From: Dactylosporangium siamense
GTDB lineage: Bacteria; Actinomycetota; Actinomycetes; Mycobacteriales; Micromonosporaceae
Direction: 5' to 3'
Length of the DNA: 64,000 bases
Assembly (NCBI RefSeq): GCF_016862795.1
Contig: NZ_BONQ01000129.1
Coordinates: 62,001-126,000 of the forward strand
Each line of letters starts with the position of its first letter. The stretch's first letter is position 1. Below, piece after piece: positions 33,447 to 40,967 of this stretch. The translations under genes and the position numbers were made by a program. Under the pieces are notes generated by a model, which did no database searches, was not told where the DNA came from, and worked only from the letters and a program-made list of their open reading frames with translations.

Positions 33447-34358
33447 TCACGCCGCCAGCAGCCAGGTGAGGCAGGCGAGGCCGGCTGCGACGCAGTAGAT
33501 GGCGAACGGGGTCAGGGTGCCCTTCTCGAAGTAGCGGGTCAGGAAGCGCACGGACAGGTAGGCCGCCGCGCCCGAGGCGAGGCTGCCGACCAGGACCTGA
33601 CCTCGGATGCCGTCGCCGAGCGGGCCGAACAGGTCCGGGAGCTTCAGCACGCCGGCGGCGAGGATGACCGGGGTGGCCAGCAGGAACGAGAACCTGGCGG
33701 CGTCCTCGTGGGACAGCCCTCTGAGCAGGCCGGCGCCGAGGGTGACGCCGGAGCGGCTGATGCCGGGCAGCAGGGCGAGCACCTGGGCGGCGCCGACGAG
33801 CGTCGTCCCGGTGAACGTCTCCGCAGCGATCCGCCGGTCCGAAGTGATGCCGCCGTCCTCATTGATGGGGTGGGCCTTGTCGGTCGCCGCCGATCGGCGG
33901 CGAAGGCGTTCGGCGCCGTAGAGCAGGATGCCGTTGACGGTCAGGAAGATCGCCGCCGGCACGGGCCGGCCGAGCACGGTGCGGAACGTGTGCTCCAGGA
34001 GCAGGCCGGTAACCCCGACCGGAATGGTCGCCAGAATGATCATCCAGGCCAGCCGCTCGTCCGGCGCCTGCACCCGCCGGTGCCGTACCGAGGTGGCGAA
34101 GCCGGTGACGATGCGCAGCCAGTCACGCCAGAAGTACGCGAGCAGCGCGAGGGCCGTGGCCACGTGCAGGCCCACGACGAAGGCCAGGTACGGCGACTCG
34201 GGCGAAGCCACGTTGAGGTCCTGGGCCCAGCGTCCGCCGAGCAGGGCCGGCAGCAGGATGCTGTGGCCCAGGCTCGACACCGGGAACAGCTCGGTCACGC
34301 CTTGCAGGAGGCCGATGACGATCGCCTCGGGATAGGTCAGGTGATGCACGTCGGGCAT
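33447..34358 (-). CDS. uppP: undecaprenyl-diphosphate phosphatase (BacA/UppP family)
   Basis: A 303-residue integral membrane phosphatase that recycles undecaprenyl pyrophosphate for cell-wall synthesis and can give bacitracin tolerance. The two signature segments are present: GVTELFPVSSLGHS (usual EGxTEFLPISSTGH) and LLPGISRSGVTLGAG. The changed first motif (Q-G-V-T-E-L-F-P-V-S-S-L-G-H) marks a divergent branch, with extra loops (about 155-180) compared with the enteric enzyme. It abuts the acyl-CoA hydrolase relic. A possible longer start upstream is not supported. Confidence 0.9.
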   Translation of the reverse strand: MPDVHHLTYPEAIVIGLLQGVTELFPVSSLGHSILLPALLGGRWAQDLNVASPESPYLAFVVGLHVATALALLAYFWRDWLRIVTGFATSVRHRRVQAPDERLAWMIILATIPVGVTGLLLEHTFRTVLGRPVPAAIFLTVNGILLYGAERLRRRSAATDKAHPINEDGGITSDRRIAAETFTGTTLVGAAQVLALLPGISRSGVTLGAGLLRGLSHEDAARFSFLLATPVILAAGVLKLPDLFGPLGDGIRGQVLVGSLASGAAAYLSVRFLTRYFEKGTLTPFAIYCVAAGLACLTWLLAA

Positions 34359-34489
34359 TCTGGCCGGGCGATGCTGAGAAATTCATGAACGCACGTCGCG
34401 GCGGGCCCGCGCCCGGCCGCGCAGCAGCTCGACGGCGATCGGCACCGTTCCCACAAAGCGCTCCAAGCGCAGGCCTACCTAACCTCCGT

Positions 34490-34547
34490 CAATCTCCTGC
34501 ATCGTGTAGGAGATTGTCGAGCCAGCCGTTCACCTACATGTTGTAGG
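34490..34547. promoter_or_regulatory. paired CTCCTRCA/TGTAGGAG operators
   Basis: Two related dyads precede the secreted protein at 34628. Site 1 (34490-34516) is CAATCTCCT-N9-AGGAGATTG. Site 2 (34533-34547) is CCTACA-TGT-TGTAGG. Both carry a TGTAGGAG right half. Their spacing, about 40 bp from the first to the second centre, and their location 80-140 bp before the start suit cooperative regulator binding. No regulator gene is adjacent. Confidence 0.55.
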
Positions 34548-34627
34548 AGTATGGACTGCGGGCCGTCGGGCCGTAACCGCGGCGGCCGACACTCCGGACA
34601 GCCATCTCGCCCCCGGAGGAGCCCGCC

Positions 34628-35746
34628 ATGCGCACCCAACTGTCCGTCGGCCTGACCGCGGCCGGAGCTGCCCTGATCATGGGCGTGGTCCTGGCCACCG
34701 GCGGCTCGTCGCCGGCCCTCGCCGACGGCAACCACGACGACCGCTCCCGCGGAGCGACCTTCGACGTCGGTCTCTTCGGCGACATGCCCTACGGCGACTA
34801 CGGCCGGTCCCACATCGCCAACCTCGTCGCCGACATGAACGACGCCCGCCTCGCCTTCTCGGTCTTCGACGGCGACACCAAGAACGGCAGCGAACCCTGC
34901 TTCGCCGACCCGCACCCGACCGACCCGAACAACCCCACCCCGGACAAGGCGATCGCCGACGCGACCCACCCGGACGTGTACAAGTACACGAAGCACCTCT
35001 TCGGCCAGTTCCAGGCTCCGGTGGTCTACACACCCGGCGACAACGAGTGGACCGACTGCGACCGGCCGAGCACCCTCGGCGGCCTGATCTCCGACTCCAG
35101 CGACCGGCTGGCCTACCTGCGTTCGATCTTCTTCACCACGAACCTCAGCCAGGGCCGCCACCCGATGAGCGTGACCCGGCAGAGCGCCGCCTACCCGGAG
35201 AACGCCCGCTGGTCGCGCGGCCCGGTCACGTTCATCACCGTCAACATCCCCGGCAGCGACAACAACTTCGCCGACGGCGGCAAGAACGGCCCCGCCGCGG
35301 AGGGCCAGGCCGAGTACGCGGCCCGCAACGCGGCCAACCTGGAGTGGCTGCGCGCCGGTTTCGCCGCCGCGAAGGCCGCCCGCAGCAAGGGCGTCATGAT
35401 CATCACGCAGGCCGACATGTGGGACCCGACCGCGGTACAGACCCACTACGCGGACACCAAGAAGGAGCTGTTCCTGCAGACCACCGCCTTCAACGGCCGG
35501 GTGGTCCTGGTCAACGGCGACAGTCACAGCTTCGAGATGGACAAGCCCCTCACCGACTACGCCACCACCAACGCCGCCGGCCTCGCGGGCCCGAACGTAG
35601 TCGAGAACTTCACCCGCGTGACCACGTTCGGCGAGGCCCAGAACCACTGGGTGAGCGCCACCGTCGACGCCCGCGACCCGAACGTCTTCGCCTTCGAGCA
35701 GCACCTGGTCGCGGCGAACCTTCCGGCCTACACCCCGCCCGCCTGA
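34628..35746 (+). CDS. secreted metallophosphatase-like protein
   Basis: A 372-residue exported protein. The signal peptide (about 1-32) ends ALADG, and GGAGGAGCC precedes the ATG. The mature part begins FDVGLFGDMPYGD, followed by LAFSVFDGDTKNG, VVYTPGDNEWTDCDRP and later VNGDSHSFEMDKP. These look like the D-x-H, GD, GDN(H) and GDSH motifs of calcineurin-like metallophosphoesterases, with the first histidine replaced (GDMPYGD). It probably acts on extracellular phosphate esters, but catalytic competence is uncertain. The two dyads at 34490-34547 may control it. Confidence 0.7.
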   Translation: MRTQLSVGLTAAGAALIMGVVLATGGSSPALADGNHDDRSRGATFDVGLFGDMPYGDYGRSHIANLVADMNDARLAFSVFDGDTKNGSEPCFADPHPTDPNNPTPDKAIADATHPDVYKYTKHLFGQFQAPVVYTPGDNEWTDCDRPSTLGGLISDSSDRLAYLRSIFFTTNLSQGRHPMSVTRQSAAYPENARWSRGPVTFITVNIPGSDNNFADGGKNGPAAEGQAEYAARNAANLEWLRAGFAAAKAARSKGVMIITQADMWDPTAVQTHYADTKKELFLQTTAFNGRVVLVNGDSHSFEMDKPLTDYATTNAAGLAGPNVVENFTRVTTFGEAQNHWVSATVDARDPNVFAFEQHLVAANLPAYTPPA

Positions 35747-35839
35747 CGGGTGACGACCCTCGACACGCCGGGTCCTGCGCAGGTGCCTTCAGCGGGCTGC
35801 TGACGCACGTCCGGGACCGGTTCGCCGCCGCCGGGCTCA

Positions 35840-38794
35840 TCACCTCCTGAAGCCGTTGCCCACCGACCGCAGCAGCGCCCCGGCGGCGACGGACGTCAGG
35901 GCGACCGTCAGCATGGTGCTCAGGGCGATCCCGGTGACCGGCAGGCTCGCCGCAGCGGACGGGACGGTGACCGCGAGCGCGAGGGTGTGCGTGAGGCCGT
36001 TGCTGTCGACGCCGAGCGCGATCAGGTTGTGGGCGCCCGCGGCGAGGTCCGCCGGCACGGTCACCGGCTGTTCCACGTCCCCGGCGGCGTCGGCGACGGC
36101 GGTCGCGAGGACCTTCGGCGTCGAGTACACGGCGATGGTCACCGTCGAGTGGGGGGCGAACCCGTGCCCGACGACCACGATGCGCTGGCCGGGGGCGGCG
36201 GTGCTGATGTCGCCCTGGTCGGTGGTGAGCTCGGCGGCGGACGACGGCGGGGCGGCCGGTAGCGGCGGGGTCGTCGGGGTCACCGCGGCGGACACGCCCG
36301 CTGCGGAGTCGCGGCCGAACGTGCCCTTGGCGACGACGGACACGGTGTAGCTGGTGCCGGCGATCGCGCCGAGGACGCATCCGGTGCCGGTGGGGCCGGT
36401 CTCGCAGGTGGCCGGCCCGGGCGTGGCGGTGACGAGGTAGCCGCCGATGCCGGAGCCGGCGGCGGCAGCGGTCCAGCTGACCGTGATGGAGGCGGTGCCG
36501 CCCTGGACGGTGACGACCGGCGCGGCCGGTGCGACGCTCGGGGTCACGGTGGCGGGGCTGCTCGGCGAGGAGTCGAGGTCGCCGCTGGCCAGGACGGTGA
36601 TCGTGTAGCCGGTGCCGTTGGCGAGCCCCACGATGGTGCAGGTGAGCGCGGGGGCGGCGGCCTGGCAGCGCAGGGTCGGGCCGCTCCCGGTGGTGGGGAC
36701 GGCGGCCGCGTGGAACGTGACGGACTGCGCGGCCGAGGTCCAGGTGACGACCGCCTGCCCGTCGCCGGGCACGACCGAGGCGATCGTGGGCGCCGCCGGT
36801 GCGTCGGCGGCGGTCACCGGCGTGGCGTCGGTGGATTCGCTGCCGGTGCCGGCGGCGTTCGTTGCGGTGACGCGGACCCGGTAGGCGGCGCCCGCCTCGA
36901 GGCCGCCGAGGACGCACGGGCTGGCCGCCGGCGCCGCGCAGGGACCGGTGGTGACGCTCGTGTACGGGCCGCCGTTCTTGGACAGCGTGACGCGGAAGCC
37001 GGTCGCCGGGGCGGTGCTGCTGCTCGGGTATGTCCACGTGACCCGCAGCGAGCGCGCGCCGGCGAGGGTGAGCGCCGGGGTTCCCGGCGGGCCCGGCGTC
37101 GTGATCGCGGTGACCTCGCCGGACGGCACGGACTGGCTGCCTTCCAGGACGCCTGAGACCGCGGAGATCGTGAAGTGGTACGCCTGGCCCGGTGCCAGCC
37201 CGGTGACGGTGCACGGGCTCGAGGTGGGCGCGGCGGCGCAGGTACCCGCGGCGACGGCGGTGTACGGGCCGCCGGTGGAGCTGTACACCTTGAACCCGGT
37301 CGTGGCCTCGGACGGCCCGGACCAGGCGACGGTCACGGTGCCGGACCCGGTGACGGTCACGCTCGTCGGGGTCGGGGCGCCCGGCGCGGCGACCGCGACC
37401 ACACCGGTCGACGGGTTCGACGCCGAGCCGGTGCCGGCGGCGTTGCTTGCGACGATCTGGAAGCGGTACGAGGTGCCGCCGGTCAACCCGGTCACGGTGC
37501 AGGGGCTGGTGACCGGGCCGGTGAAACACGTGCCTGCGGCGGCCGCGGCGAACGAGCCGGCGCCGGCGGAGACGAGGACCTGGTAGGTGCTGGCCGGGGC
37601 GCCCGCGGTGGACGGGTCGGTCCAGGTGACGGTCATCGTCCCGTCGCCGGTGGCGGCGCCGCTGACGGTGCCGGGCGGCGCCGGTGGCTCGATCGCGGTC
37701 GCGGAGACCGCCGGATTCGACGCCGCGCCCTCGGCGGCGCTGAGGACCGCGGCGACGGTGAAGTAGTACGCCTGGCCGGGGGTGCCGGTGAACGTGCAGG
37801 AGGTGCCCGTGGGGGCGGCGCAGGTGCCGGACGCGACGGCGGTGAACGGTCCGCCGGAGTTGGTGGCCTGGTAGACGACGTAGGAGTCGGCGCCGCCGCC
37901 GGGTGCGGTCCACTGCAGGCCGATGGCGCCGGTGCCCGCGGTGACCTGGGCGCTGACGCCGGACGGGGCGGGCGGGCCGAGGGTGGAGATCTCGATCGAG
38001 CCGGTGTTGTAGTTGTCGGCGTTGGTGTATGTGGGAGCGGCGTCCTGCCTGGTCGCGTCGACGTAGCTGGAGCCGCCGCCACCGGGACCGCCGACGGAAC
38101 CGCCGGAGTTCGTCCCGCCGCCCCCGCCGCCGCCGTAGTAGCCGCCTCCGCCGCCGCTCCCGCCGACCGTTCCGGTGCCGCCGGCGCCACCGGTGCCCTG
38201 CGCACCGGCGGATCCGGCGCCCGCACCGCTCGCTGCTGTGCCGCCCGCGCCGCCGCCGACCTGGGTGCCCGGGCCGCCTTCACGGCCGAAGTTGCTGCCG
38301 ACGCCGGAGGTGTTGTAGGCGGGCATGGCGGGCTTGCCGCCGCCGCCACCGTCGTAGTTGACGCCGCCGCCACCGCCGCCGGCCACGACCGTGCGGTCGC
38401 CGGCGGCGCAGCTGAGGGTCGCGGCGCAGGTGCCCTGCCGGATGTCGGACGCACCGCCGCCGTTGCCGCCGCCGGACGTTGCCGAGCCGCCGCCGTTCCA
38501 GCCGCCCGAGCCGCCGACCATCACCTGGATCGTGCCGCCCAGTGACGGCGGGGTGGTGATCACGACGGACACCACGCCGCCGGGTCCGCCGTTGCCGCCG
38601 GCGCCCTGCGCACCCTTGAGGACCACCTGCAGTTTCGTGGCACCGGCCGGGATCGTGTACGTCTGCGGCGCACCGGTGTAGGAGAACGAGGTGGGACCGC
38701 TGGCGGCCGCCGGGCTCGCCGCCGCGGTGATCAACACGCCGGTGCTCAGCGTGGTGGCGAGGACGGCGACGATGCCCGAGACGAATTTACGCAT
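35840..38794 (-). CDS. LPVTG-anchored surface protein with six fibronectin III repeats
   Basis: A 984-residue surface protein. The signal peptide ends near AAA(S)G. A glycine-rich domain (about 35-265; GGGGG blocks) contains FSYTGAPQTYTIPAGATKLQV and SSYVDATR, typical of the secreted glycine-rich fold. Six FnIII-like repeats (about 275-845) each start P-x-x-P and most contain a C...C pair. A smaller beta domain (about 855-950) precedes LPVTG, a hydrophobic helix and a basic tail (RSVGNGFRR), a sortase sorting signal. It is predicted to be linked to peptidoglycan and to act in adhesion or substrate binding. No sortase gene is in the window. Confidence 0.85.
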   Translation of the reverse strand: MRKFVSGIVAVLATTLSTGVLITAAASPAAASGPTSFSYTGAPQTYTIPAGATKLQVVLKGAQGAGGNGGPGGVVSVVITTPPSLGGTIQVMVGGSGGWNGGGSATSGGGNGGGASDIRQGTCAATLSCAAGDRTVVAGGGGGGVNYDGGGGGKPAMPAYNTSGVGSNFGREGGPGTQVGGGAGGTAASGAGAGSAGAQGTGGAGGTGTVGGSGGGGGYYGGGGGGGTNSGGSVGGPGGGGSSYVDATRQDAAPTYTNADNYNTGSIEISTLGPPAPSGVSAQVTAGTGAIGLQWTAPGGGADSYVVYQATNSGGPFTAVASGTCAAPTGTSCTFTGTPGQAYYFTVAAVLSAAEGAASNPAVSATAIEPPAPPGTVSGAATGDGTMTVTWTDPSTAGAPASTYQVLVSAGAGSFAAAAAGTCFTGPVTSPCTVTGLTGGTSYRFQIVASNAAGTGSASNPSTGVVAVAAPGAPTPTSVTVTGSGTVTVAWSGPSEATTGFKVYSSTGGPYTAVAAGTCAAAPTSSPCTVTGLAPGQAYHFTISAVSGVLEGSQSVPSGEVTAITTPGPPGTPALTLAGARSLRVTWTYPSSSTAPATGFRVTLSKNGGPYTSVTTGPCAAPAASPCVLGGLEAGAAYRVRVTATNAAGTGSESTDATPVTAADAPAAPTIASVVPGDGQAVVTWTSAAQSVTFHAAAVPTTGSGPTLRCQAAAPALTCTIVGLANGTGYTITVLASGDLDSSPSSPATVTPSVAPAAPVVTVQGGTASITVSWTAAAAGSGIGGYLVTATPGPATCETGPTGTGCVLGAIAGTSYTVSVVAKGTFGRDSAAGVSAAVTPTTPPLPAAPPSSAAELTTDQGDISTAAPGQRIVVVGHGFAPHSTVTIAVYSTPKVLATAVADAAGDVEQPVTVPADLAAGAHNLIALGVDSNGLTHTLALAVTVPSAAASLPVTGIALSTMLTVALTSVAAGALLRSVGNGFRR

Positions 38795-38809
38795 GGCGAA
38801 GAGACACTC

Positions 38810-38837
38810 CGTTACGTTAAGTGCTCAGAACGTAACG
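38810..38837. promoter_or_regulatory. 9-bp inverted repeat before the LPVTG protein
   Basis: CGTTACGTT-N10-AACGTAACG is a perfect dyad centred about 30 bp upstream of the start at 38794. It could be an operator overlapping the promoter, or a leader hairpin close to the ribosome binding site. The rest of 38838-39014 is unremarkable. Confidence 0.55.
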
Positions 38838-39014
38838 CATTGTGTCGTTCGCCGTTGGACTTCACGGATCTTGTTCCCCGGCCGGTGCCACCGCGGAGGT
38901 CCGGACATGGACATGGTTCACAGCATGGACCGGTCCGCTCGGCGCTGGGCGCGCGGCGGCACACGATGACGGGCGTCCGGTGAGCCGCCGGGCGACCGAC
39001 ATCAAGGAGGTTCC

Positions 39015-39485
39015 ATGCGCAAAGCGTTCGTCGCCGCAGCCGTCGCGGCACTCGGGGTCGCGTTGCTGCCCGCGACCGCGGCACACGCCTCTCAGCAGCT
39101 CACCTACTTCGAGACCGCCGCCAACGTCGTCTTCGTGCCGGCGTGCACGCCGACGCCGGTCGACCCGACCTGCGACCCGCGCGGTGCGGGCAGCTGGTTC
39201 AGCTCGACCGGGCCGCTGAGCCTGACTCAGGGCGGCGCCGCGGTGGGTTCGGTGAGCACGTTCTGCCTCACCACCCGCAAGGTCGGCGCCGACTACTACG
39301 GCACCTGCACCGACGTCCTGTACACCCCGGCCGGTGTCTTCGAGGCGACCGGCGAGATCAACGAGAGCGCGCTGGAACGGTTCGTGCCGCAGCAGCTGCC
39401 GCTCACCAAGAACCACACCGGCACGCTCACGGTGCAGCAGGTCGTGTACCCCGACGTGTTCGTGCTGACGGTCAACGCGAACTGA
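39015..39485 (+). CDS. small secreted protein, possible allene-oxide-cyclase-like barrel
   Basis: A 156-residue exported protein with a signal peptide (1-26, cleavage after AHA) and a strong AAGGAGGTTCC ribosome site. The mature part is all-beta in appearance, with four cysteines (VPACTPTPVDPTCDPRG, FCLTTRKVGADYYGTC). The ending (FEATGEINESALE ... VYPDVFVLTVN) resembles allene-oxide-cyclase/dirigent-type barrels. Assignment is weak. It is convergent with the TetR gene and divergent from the LPVTG protein. Confidence 0.6.
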   Translation: MRKAFVAAAVAALGVALLPATAAHASQQLTYFETAANVVFVPACTPTPVDPTCDPRGAGSWFSSTGPLSLTQGGAAVGSVSTFCLTTRKVGADYYGTCTDVLYTPAGVFEATGEINESALERFVPQQLPLTKNHTGTLTVQQVVYPDVFVLTVNAN

Positions 39486-39527
39486 GGCGGGACTTCGCGC
39501 TCCGTAGGCCGGGCAGCGCCGCCCGGC

Positions 39528-40121
39528 CTACGGGTGCCGGTAGGCGAGGAGAACCCGGTCGACGACCCGGGCGGCGAACGCCGGGTCGACCGTGCCCTGC
39601 GAGACGGTGCGCCGGTGGAAGATCGGCCCGGCGATCAGGTCGAGCACCTCGGCCGGGTCGGTGCCGGCCGGCAGCTCGCCGCGCCGGATGCCCCTGGTGA
39701 TCACGTCGAGGATGACGGCGTGGCGCAGCTCGGCCTCGCGCCGGTGCAGCGCGGCGTAGGACGGCTCGCGTTCCGCCGCGTCCATCAGGGCGAGCATCAG
39801 CCCCGCGGCCGGCCCGGTGGACAGGGCTCGGGCCAGGCCGGTGGTGAGCTCGACGAGGTCGTCGCGCAACGTGCCGGTGTCGGGGTCGGCGGGTGGCCGC
39901 AGGACGGCGGCGAAGGCGTCGAGCACGAGCTCGGCCTGGCCCGGCCACTGGCGGTAGATCGTGGTCCGGGCGACGCCGGACCGTTCCGAGACGGCTTCGA
40001 TGGTGGTGGCGGCGATGCCGCGTTCGGTGAGCAGTTCCAGCGCCGTCGCGATGACGGCGGCGCGGCTGCGCTGCACGCGGGGGTCGGTGCTTCTCGGGAT
40101 GAACGGGTCCTGGCGTGCCAC
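39528..40121 (-). CDS. TetR family transcriptional regulator
   Basis: A 197-residue repressor with an N-terminal helix-turn-helix (ALELLTERGIAATTIEAVSERSGVARTTIYRQWP) and an all-helical ligand domain (TetR_C type, ending FAARVVDRVLLAYRHP). I prefer GTG 40121 with GGTGAACGG upstream; an ATG at 40148 would overlap the upstream nitroreductase-like gene. It lies 4 bp after that gene and is probably co-transcribed. It may autoregulate through the dyad at 40664-40681. Confidence 0.88.
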   Translation of the reverse strand: MARQDPFIPRSTDPRVQRSRAAVIATALELLTERGIAATTIEAVSERSGVARTTIYRQWPGQAELVLDAFAAVLRPPADPDTGTLRDDLVELTTGLARALSTGPAAGLMLALMDAAEREPSYAALHRREAELRHAVILDVITRGIRRGELPAGTDPAEVLDLIAGPIFHRRTVSQGTVDPAFAARVVDRVLLAYRHP

Positions 40122-40125
40122 CCGT

Positions 40126-40650
40126 TCACCGTATCGGCGGCTGAGCACCCGGCGAGCGGGAATCCAGGTCGAGATAGAGCACGGACAATCCGTCGCGGGT
40201 CGCCGCGGTTGCCAGCTCGTCCAGGGTGGGGGTGCGGGGGACGTTGATGCGGATGCCCATCCTGCGGCCCGCCTTCTCGTGCCCGACGGCCTCGATGAGG
40301 TCCCGGTAGAGCTGGGCGACGGTCTGCGGGTCCTCGATCAGCTCGGCGCCGGCCTTGCGCCGCTCGCCGAGCAGGGTGACCGCGACGTCGGAGCGGCCGC
40401 GGAGGTTGACCCGCCAGCCGGAGTTGGTCAGCACCAGCAGCCGGCCGTCCTCCAGGGTCCGGTAAGCGACCGGAAACACCAGGCTCCGTCCGGTTTTGCG
40501 GCCGGTGACGTGCAGCAGCATGAGGTGGCGGCCGACGCCCCGGGCCCGGCGCGGTGAGGACAGCAGGCCGCGCATGACGCGGTTGACCAGTCGGTACGGG
40601 GTCTTCGGTGGCTGGACGCGTTCGACCGCAGGTCGCTGCTGGATGCTCAC
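40126..40650 (-). CDS. deazaflavin (F420)-dependent nitroreductase family protein
   Basis: A 174-residue protein of the DDN/DUF385 split-barrel family: LMLLHVTGRKTGRSLVFPVAYR, DGRLLVLTNSGWRVNLRGR and VTLLGERRKAGAE. Members use F420H2 to reduce quinones, nitroaromatics or related substrates. The substrate here is unknown. The TetR gene follows immediately, which suggests induction by the substrate. The C-terminal extension (…LDLDSRSPGAQPP) is slightly longer than usual. Confidence 0.85.
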   Translation of the reverse strand: MSIQQRPAVERVQPPKTPYRLVNRVMRGLLSSPRRARGVGRHLMLLHVTGRKTGRSLVFPVAYRTLEDGRLLVLTNSGWRVNLRGRSDVAVTLLGERRKAGAELIEDPQTVAQLYRDLIEAVGHEKAGRRMGIRINVPRTPTLDELATAATRDGLSVLYLDLDSRSPGAQPPIR

Positions 40651-40663
40651 CCCGCCAGCGTAA

Positions 40664-40681
40664 CGCTACGCGAGTGTAGCG
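40664..40681. promoter_or_regulatory. probable TetR operator CGCTAC-N6-GTAGCG
   Basis: A perfect 6-bp inverted repeat starts 14 bp upstream of the nitroreductase-TetR operon, at promoter position. Cognate binding by the downstream TetR protein is inferred from position. Confidence 0.55.
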
Positions 40682-40967
40682 AAAACTGGCAGGCCCGCCA
40701 ATCCTGTGCGCCATCGAATATGCGGTGAAAGACGTCAATTCCGGCGAACTTATTTCCGGATCTCTAAAACTTTTGTTCAACAGATCCAAAACTATGGACT
40801 CGGTCATCGAAAGTGCCCTATCGTCCGAGTCCATCACGCGATGCCTCAAGGGTGTTCGTCGTCGGCGTCGACGACCCCGGGCTCGGATGATCGGCTGCCG
40901 CCCAACCCGCCAGACCCCGCCAGACCCGGTCGGCCGCCGAACCCACCCACCCCTTTCAGGAGGAATC
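40682..40967. other. promoter region of the multidomain secreted protein
   Basis: No gene is supported; the frame open upstream of 40968 lacks a ribosome site. The part 40730-40810 is strikingly AT-rich for this genome and holds GGATCT...AGATCC arms (40758-40763 and 40782-40787) around CTAAAACTTTTGTTCA, perhaps an operator or promoter. Confidence 0.45.

Noticed and set aside
35610-37913. Long Arg-rich minus-strand frame within the FnIII protein and the neighbouring phosphatase gene
   Set aside because: It overlaps the LPVTG gene in another frame and consists of Arg/His/Gly-rich shadow sequence without a start signal.
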